Positions 58,981 through 64,000 of a DNA stretch of 64,000 bases are shown piece by piece. Each line of letters starts with the position of its first letter. Position 1 is the stretch's first letter. The stretch covers positions 186,001-250,000 of the forward strand of contig NZ_LYVJ01000005.1 in the NCBI RefSeq assembly GCF_001676385.1, given 5' to 3'. The position numbers and the translations under genes were made by a program. The DNA comes from Stenotrophomonas maltophilia (GTDB lineage: Bacteria > Pseudomonadota > Gammaproteobacteria > Xanthomonadales > Xanthomonadaceae). The notes beneath the pieces are model-generated. The model saw only the letters and a program-made list of their open reading frames with translations. It did not search any database and was not told the origin of the DNA.

Positions 58981-59702
58981 GCCGCTGCCGCTCCCAGCCC
59001 GAAGGCGTCGAAGCGGATAACCTCTTGACCCAACCATTCGTTGATCGCAGTCATGCGCGTCTGCAGCGGAGCAAGCTCCATTGCCGCCCACACCGCAGCC
59101 GCGTCCCGGATCGAGCCAAAGCCGCCGCTGTTCTGCGGGACGATGCCGAGCAGCTGTGGTGGAACCCGCAGCGCGGCCGGCATGTCGTCACGGGTCACGC
59201 TCTTGATGCCGGTGAACTCGTCCCTGGCCGCGACCTCGCTGACCGGGATCACCTGCAGGCCGTCCTTCTTTCCGTTGGGTGAGTGTACGAACAGGTTCTT
59301 GAAGTTGCCAGGCCCGCGCGACTGCCGCAGTGCATCGCGCAGCGCGTCCACGTCCGTGCCCTCCGCCCGGCCGTCGGTCAGGTAGAGGATGTAGCCGGCG
59401 TGCGAACCGTTCTTGTAGTACTTCCGCCGGAACAGCGTGGCCGACTCGTTGAGCAGCGCTGCCTGTACGGCCGGCATCCATTCCGGCAGGCCGTGGATTT
59501 CCTGATCGGCATCCGCCTCTCGCAGCTGGAACACTTCCCCGGCGGGAAACTCATGCTCCACTCGTCCGGTGCGCACCTGGAAGAACTCACCGGGCTGCAC
59601 GCCACGGCGCATGTACTGCGCAAGCGGCACGGCCAGGCTGTGCGCGGTACCGGACATGGCACGGCGACGCTCGACATACACCGAAGAGAACCGTGGCGAC
59701 AA
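58977..59702 (-). pseudogene. Phage portal protein (P2 gpQ/PBSX type), N-terminus lost
   Basis: Up to 241 residues of the C-terminal part: GEFFQVRTGRVEHEFPAGEV, HGLPEWMPAVQAALLNESAT LFRRKYYKNGSHAGYI, LLGIVPQNSGGFGSIRDAA. Full gpQ is about 340 residues; roughly the first 100 are missing. The ATG at 59702 is not the original start. Stop overlaps Com in ATGA. Confidence 0.8.
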
Positions 59703-59859
59703 ACAGGATGCGGCCGGCTACAAATCACCAGCCACCACGGGCCGCTACGATGACGATGTCCCCGTCGTGAAAGCCACCTCGCAGGCGCTGGTTTTTTCCG
59801 GCAATTTTTCCGGCGGGGCAGAGAAGGCACGGGGCAACAGTCTAAGTGCCTGTATTTAT

Positions 59860-59904
59860 TGGTGGGCCCACCAGGATTCGAACCTGGAACCAAGGGATTA
59901 TGAG
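59860..59904 (-). repeat. Duplicate of the tRNA-Ile 3' end (attachment site copy)
   Basis: 45 bases identical to 63266-63310, starting TGGTGGGCCCACCAGGATTC. It is the CCA end, T arm, variable loop and anticodon-stem part of the tRNA gene, and stops just before the anticodon stem diverges. This is the standard scar of site-specific integration at a tRNA gene. Confidence 0.92.
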
Positions 59905-60236
59905 GCTCCACATTCACGCCTGAAAATCAATGACATATGCGTCGTATTTTTTCCGATGCAACCCCGTGGAACCCGCGTTGTAGCGCGGCTGCGGATGCCA
60001 TTTTTCCGGCGAGCTGCCCGTCCTTCCCCGCCAACACTCCTGTCGATCGACAGGGAGCTGCTGCAGCTGTCGGCGGCCAGCAATCCCATCCGAACGGCGG
60101 TGGCAGACGCGACTTGGCCAGCCCGTCCGCGCGCGCCGCCTCCCGATACGCAGTGATCCTGACCGCATGCGGGCCGGTCTGGTACCTGACTGCACACATC
60201 TTGACTGCGGCGTGGGCCTGATCGAATCTGCTGCAG

Positions 60237-60472
60237 CGACAGCATGCCACACGAGATCCTTGTGCCAATCCGAGCTGGCCATTCCAGGCGCTGCAGTCCC
60301 AGTGACTATGGAGCCAACAAGCCACTGCTAACGCTATTTCTAGATGGAGATCGCAAATCGGAGCAAGCAGGAGAGTCCGTAGGAATCCCCCTGCTCCGGC
60401 GCGTCAATCCTCACCTAAACTAGGAAGGAGGGCTTCCAACGACGCCCACTTGCTTGACTTTTCACGGATCCG
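60237..60472. repeat. Copy 2 of the ~240-bp direct repeat
   Basis: Same sequence and direction as 54364-54606; the core 60322-60427 differs at only a few positions. It lies inside the tRNA islet, downstream of the metalloprotease stop on the minus strand. Confidence 0.85.
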
Positions 60473-60557
60473 CGGCTCGCCGCATGCGAGCCGCGGAAGG
60501 CGACGCGTCGGTCGTCGTCGGACGGGAAGCGCGCTCCACGCGCTCCCGTCCGACGGC

Positions 60558-61559
60558 TCACGGTGTGATGACGATTCGGTTCGCGCTGTTGCCGTCCCCG
60601 GCCCGGCTCGCGTTAGCAACCGTACCCGCCGGCCGCGTGCACGTGCTGGTGTGCTCGACGGCGTTGGTGACGACGCCATTGGCATCGGTCAACGTGGTCC
60701 GCCAGCGGAACGTCGCGGTCGGCTGCGGCGAGGTGTTCGTGCAGCGGAAATTGAAGGTCAGCGGCGAGGGCGTCGCGCTGGTGTAGGTGCCGTTGTAATC
60801 GCTGCAGGTCCACCCGGACGCGCACTGGACGATCTTCGTCTGCCGCTTCACCGGAAAGGCGGGATTGCCTTGATAGTGAACCGAGGCGGGGATGTTCACC
60901 CCTTGCGGCCCGCTGACGTTGGCGAGGCTCAGGATTTTGAAGGGCAGCCCGTAGGCCCACAGGTACTCCTCCATCTCGGCCTCGCACAGCACGCGTTTCA
61001 CCTGGCCCGCCGGCAAGGTCGGGTACATCGGGCAGTTGGAATCGTCGCCGTGGTCGAATCCCACTGCATGCCCGAATTCGTGCAGGAGCGCGGACTCTCC
61101 GTCGAACCGATCCGCTGGAATGGTGGGCGCCGTCGTGCAGATGAGCTGGGTGACGCCGGGCGTCTGATCCATGCGCTTGCGGTCGACGTAGATGTCGGCG
61201 TTGAGAATGGTCCCCGTGTTCGGATTGACCGTTGTGCGTGTTTCCATTCCTGTGCCGGGGGTGACGTTGTCGGCGTCTTCGACGGTGATGTTCGCGTAGT
61301 TGAAGGCCTGAGTCTGTTCGCTGACCCGCGGATGGGTCGCCAGACTGTCGGTGGGCAGGTACAGGTCGGCGCCCACGGCGTTCCAGGCATTGGTCGCGCC
61401 GATGGCCGAAAAAATACAGCTCTACACGGAACTGTGGAATCCGACCCGGACGGACGCCACCTCCCATTGCTGATTAACCGCGGCCGGCGCGGCGTGGGCG
61501 AAACCCGCGTACGCGAACAGCCCGCTCGCCAGGGCGGCGCGCGAAAATTCGATGTTCAT
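60558..61559 (-). pseudogene. Matrixin-like secreted metalloprotease, interrupted by one amber codon
   Basis: From the ATG at 61559: a signal peptide (LASGLFAYAGFAHA), 45 residues in all, then TAG (61424-61422). The same frame continues without another stop for 287 codons: SAIGATNAWNAVGADLYLPT, then HEFGHAVGFDH (HExxHxxGxxH zinc site) and NCPMYP (Met-turn) as in metzincins, and a C-terminal beta-rich domain with Cys pairs. Because frame is kept, a single nonsense change is the simplest reading; a frame error nearby is possible. It follows the next upstream gene by 14 bases in one operon. Confidence 0.72.
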
Positions 61560-61573
61560 GAAGGCCTCCTGCC

Positions 61574-62410
61574 TCAGTGCTGGTCCAGGGAGAACGTGCG
61601 GAGCTGCCGCTCGGCCGTCTTGATGTCCTTCGGGTTCGCGCCCGAACGCGCCGCTTGCGGGCCGGCGAGCAGGGCGCCGCCGTCGGACACTTCATAGATC
61701 AGAAACGGCAGCGCGCTGAACGCCGCCTCCGGTTGCTTGCGCGCCTCGGCCGTCCACTGCTCGTACAGATTCTTCGACAGCGCGAGCAGGTAACGCTTGC
61801 CGGGAACGAGAGCGACTTCGGACGACACCTCCATCAGCAGGCCGTCCGGCATGAGCCCGGATTTGCGCGCGAGGTACACCGTGTCTCCCGGCGCGCGCGA
61901 ACCCTTCAACGACTCGACGACGGTCAGCGGAATCGCCGACAGGAAACCGTCCAAACGGGTTCGCCCTTGCACGGCCGGCCCGGCGGTGGCGATCACGACC
62001 GTGTCGGCCATCGCCATTTGCTCGCCGGGCGAGGCCGTGCCCGAGAAAAATTTGCGCACGAGCTCGAACAGGTCCACATCGCGTTTGCGATAGGCCGATA
62101 CATCGGCGGCCGTGAAGCCCAGCGCCGCCAGATCGATCGCGGCCTCGCGCGTCGCGGCCTGCCGCTGCTCGACGCTCAAGCCGATGACGTGGCCGGTGGC
62201 GTCGCGCAATGGCGCCGGCGGTCGCGCGTCGCCCGTCGCGACCAAGGCCTCGTACGCGCCTTGGCGATCGCGCCGGGACAGGGCTTGTATGCGTTTTTGC
62301 TGGTGCGACTGCGCTTGCGCAAGTTCGTTAGCCGGCGCGGCCGAGACGGCGGCCGGGAGCGAGACGGCGGCGCCGCTCAACAGCGCCAGGAAAACCAAAG
62401 TTCGTTGCAT
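61574..62410 (-). CDS. Exported hypothetical protein (278 residues), partner of the metalloprotease
   Basis: Signal peptide MQRTLVFLALLSGAAVSLPA AVSAAPA. The mature part has a Gln/Arg-rich helix, then a beta-rich domain (ADTVVIATAGPAVQGRTRLD, VVESLKGSRAPGDTVYLARK, ALVPGKRYLLALSKN). It recalls exported proteins of Lysobacter/Xanthomonas found beside metzincins, but I cannot name the family. AAGGAG lies eight bases before the ATG at 62410. The frame is open further upstream by chance, into the gene before it. Confidence 0.65.
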   Translation of the reverse strand: MQRTLVFLALLSGAAVSLPAAVSAAPANELAQAQSHQQKRIQALSRRDRQGAYEALVATGDARPPAPLRDATGHVIGLSVEQRQAATREAAIDLAALGFTAADVSAYRKRDVDLFELVRKFFSGTASPGEQMAMADTVVIATAGPAVQGRTRLDGFLSAIPLTVVESLKGSRAPGDTVYLARKSGLMPDGLLMEVSSEVALVPGKRYLLALSKNLYEQWTAEARKQPEAAFSALPFLIYEVSDGGALLAGPQAARSGANPKDIKTAERQLRTFSLDQH

Positions 62411-62881
62411 ATCACTTTCTCCTTGCGAGGTGTTCGTCCGTACCGTGGACTGGGTTCGTGGCACGGAACCAGCTGGAGCTCCGCGCACGTCCTCCCACGC
62501 CTGGTCGGCTTCTTTCCATCGTCGGGCCGCCTCGTCGCGAAGGGCAACACCCGCCTCCTGCACTTGCTCAAGCTTCCGCTCGGCCCAGGTGTCGGTGATG
62601 TTGGCCGCATCGAGCGCGTCGGCGAACCGCTGCCGTTCCGCCGGGGTCTCCAGGCGACGGTCGAGCGCTTTGAGGAAGCTGTCGCGCTCGAATTGCCGGA
62701 AACCGGGGGAGCGCTGTAGGTCGTTGACCAAGCCCGCGGCGTCGACCCCGCCCACGCGGCGGTTGTGAAGTATCAGGCGCTCGGCTTCGTATGCGAGCTG
62801 ATCGACGCGGCCTTGTTCATCGGTGGCCGCCAGCAGTGCAGCCACATCGCGGGTGTCTACCCGCCCCGAATTTGTCGCCAT
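62411..62881 (-). pseudogene. N-terminal remnant resembling Xanthomonadaceae T4SS effectors
   Basis: From 62881: MATNSGRVDTRDVAALLAAT, LILHNRRVGGVDAAGLVNDL, ETPAERQRFADALDAANITD and then a Lys/Glu helix, running without a stop into the next gene. The helical repeats look like the N-termini of several XVIPCD effectors, but no toxin domain and no XVIPCD follow. AGGGA lies near the start. I judge it a truncated gene. A complete short protein cannot be excluded. Confidence 0.4.
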
Positions 62882-63265
62882 CGGAATGTCCCTATTCGGA
62901 GAGCCTCGACCGTAGTCTACCCGCGCCCTGGCGGATGAGCCCGACCTGCGTCAAGAATCCACCGCCAGGGGCCTAGGTCTTGCTGCCCTTGGTTTTGTAG
63001 ACCTTTTCTTAGGTCCCTCGGTAGGCTTTATTGCAGGAAAATGCTCTAAAAGTCCACGGCTAACCGATTGATTCAAAAGGGGCAAAAAATGAGCCCTTTG
63101 GTTTCGGGTCCAGAGGTACTGAGAAGAGAGAGGCGACCTTGGCGAAAGTTTCGCCAACCGGCCGGTTTCGGCCTCTCTCTGAGTCCAAGGGCTTGTCAAA
63201 AACCCTCGGAAATAAGGCGTTTTCTCGCTGAAACTCGGGGAGAGAAATATGCCCCGTTATTGCTA
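62882..63265. other. 384-bp gap with a cruciform-like palindrome
   Basis: No gene is seen. At 63125-63180, AGAGAGAGGC and GCCTCTCTCT form an outer stem around two inner palindromes, TTGGCGAAA-G-TTTCGCCAA (63139-63157) and CCGGCCGG (63158-63165). This three-way fold lies 86 bases from the tRNA. Confidence 0.6.
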
Positions 63266-63341
<76 letters not shown>

Positions 63342-63381
63342 GGCGCAGCGCCACAGTGTAGTGGAGACCGCGCCCGATCGG

Positions 63382-63693
63382 CTACCCGGCAGCAGCAAGA
63401 GCCTCAGCAATACGTCCCAACCGCTTCTCCGCCACTTCCGCAAACCACACCTGCCGCCGCAGATGTGCCTGGGACAGCGCCACCGTCCTCCTGGCCTCTT
63501 CCAGTCCCTGCTGGTTGTCGCCGCTGAAGCCGGCAAGCAATCCAGCCTCAGACAGCGTCAGCAGCGTATACGTCGTCCGACGTGCAAACCCCAACGGATC
63601 CTCACACTCATCCCGCATCACCTCATCCCAGTTCAGCAGCGGCGGGAAATCGATTTGCACGGGCTCAGGCATATCGTGCTCCACATCATTCAT
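63382..63693 (-). CDS. Hypothetical protein (103 residues)
   Basis: MNDVEHDMPEPVQIDFPPLL, then an acidic, helical protein (RRTTYTLLTLSEAGLLAGFS, ARRTVALSQAHLRRQVWFAE). No known domain. Start at 63693 chosen over the longer frame from 63768. It lies between tRNA-Ile and rpoD. The gap to rpoD (63694-63957) holds only the rpoD terminator. Confidence 0.6.
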   Translation of the reverse strand: MNDVEHDMPEPVQIDFPPLLNWDEVMRDECEDPLGFARRTTYTLLTLSEAGLLAGFSGDNQQGLEEARRTVALSQAHLRRQVWFAEVAEKRLGRIAEALAAAG

Positions 63694-63903
63694 GGCGTGA
63701 CTCCAGATGCATGACGAATCAGTGCCGCAGGCCGCATGTGATGTACGTGACCTGCTGCGCGCTTGCATCAGCGCCGATGAAGATCGGCCTGCCTACGCGA
63801 TGTGTTGAGCATCTGCACGGTCAGCGTGCGGCCGCCGCGGGACGTAATCAAATGGCAGATGCGACATCGTCAGGATCCGATCGGCATGGCCGGGAGCTAC
63901 CAA

Positions 63904-63936
63904 AGAAAAACCCCGCACCAGGCGGGGCTTTTCTCA
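63904..63936 (-). terminator. Terminator of rpoD
   Basis: On the minus strand AAAAGCCCCGC-CTGGT-GCGGGGTTTTT, a six-to-eight-base G+C stem with T-run, about 25 bases past the rpoD stop. Confidence 0.88.
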
Positions 63937-63957
63937 ACACTCAACAGCAACCGGATA

Positions 63958-64000
63958 TCAGTCGATATCCAGGAAGCTGCGCAGCTGCTCCGAACGGCTC
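63958..64000 (-). CDS. rpoD: RNA polymerase sigma-70 factor, last 13 residues
   Basis: The reverse strand from the right edge reads RSEQLRSFLDID then stop. The major sigma factor ends SRSE.LRSFL.. in all proteobacteria (E. coli SRSEVLRSFLDD). The rest is outside the window. The call rests on these few residues and the strong terminator after them. Confidence 0.8.
   Translation of the reverse strand, partial: SRSEQLRSFLDID

Noticed and set aside
59898..60325. Phage integrase remnant in the tRNA islet
   Set aside because: Only a faint DWHKDLVWHA resemblance; the surrounding residues do not match an integrase and frames disagree between the two repeat copies.
61574..62881. One 435-residue fusion protein
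   Set aside because: The inner ATG at 62410 has a strong ribosome site and begins a clear signal peptide, so the second half is a separate exported protein.

Overview
The window is high-GC DNA from a gammaproteobacterium of the Xanthomonadaceae, most likely Stenotrophomonas (S. maltophilia complex). Three things point there: the proteins themselves, the many short GTAG-type palindromes of the SMAG/REP kind scattered between genes, and a VirB/VirD4 (X-T4SS) effector carrying a Xanthomonadales-type XVIPCD domain. Positions 1 to about 51 kb are ordinary chromosomal backbone. From about 51.7 to 63.3 kb lies an accessory region full of phage, IS and effector debris. Its far boundary is a tRNA-Ile(CAU) gene, and the 3' end of rpoD closes the window.

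Backbone, in order. glmS (cut by the left edge) is divergent from a seven-gene operon: membrane-fusion adaptor, MacB-like ATPase, two FtsX/MacB-type permeases, periplasmic PDZ protein, NtrC-family response regulator and sensor kinase. The intergenic region has a good -24/-12 sigma-54 promoter preceded by TGTCCG palindromes, so the operon probably activates itself through its own regulator. A GNAT gene and glmU follow, then a GtrA-like gene and the complete F1Fo ATP synthase operon (atpIBEFHAGDC) with a visible promoter and terminator. Next are a beta-barrel outer-membrane protein and an 0.7-kb cluster of four large hairpins with a constant core and variable but self-complementary arms. After that come lpd and aceF (pyruvate dehydrogenase E3 and E2, each with lipoyl domains), a family 6 DNA glycosylase, an OmpW-like protein, glpD-glpK, a solitary metQ, a WYL regulator, a LolA-like lipoprotein and a DUF481 protein.

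The hemC-algR-algZ block has the Pseudomonas-type linkage; hemC and algR are separated by three further large hairpins. Then come an esterase, opgH (osmoregulated periplasmic glucans), a DUF2628 protein, a double-Cache chemoreceptor, an epimerase, an S41 peptidase divergent from a MarR regulator, a KGG protein with a polyglutamine tract, a VOC protein, a glutathione transferase, an H-NS-like protein, a DoxX protein, a Tat-exported serine hydrolase and an iron-permease-like protein. Several very short genes with good ribosome binding sites are noted.

Accessory region. Fragments of a P2-like prophage (terminase at 51.7-52.0 kb; portal, Com and methyltransferase at 58.5-59.7 kb) and IS3 remnants surround a CsgG-like gene, several small unknown genes and a two-gene unit. 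That unit is a lipoprotein followed by an X-T4SS effector with an HExxH metallopeptidase motif and a C-terminal XVIPCD, which reads as an antibacterial toxin with its immunity protein. A 45-bp perfect duplication of the tRNA-Ile 3' end (59860-59904 and 63266-63310) brackets a 3.4-kb islet. The islet holds a matrixin-like metalloprotease gene broken by one amber codon, a secreted partner protein and a truncated effector-like N-terminus. A second direct repeat of about 240 bp (54.36 and 60.24 kb) is also present.
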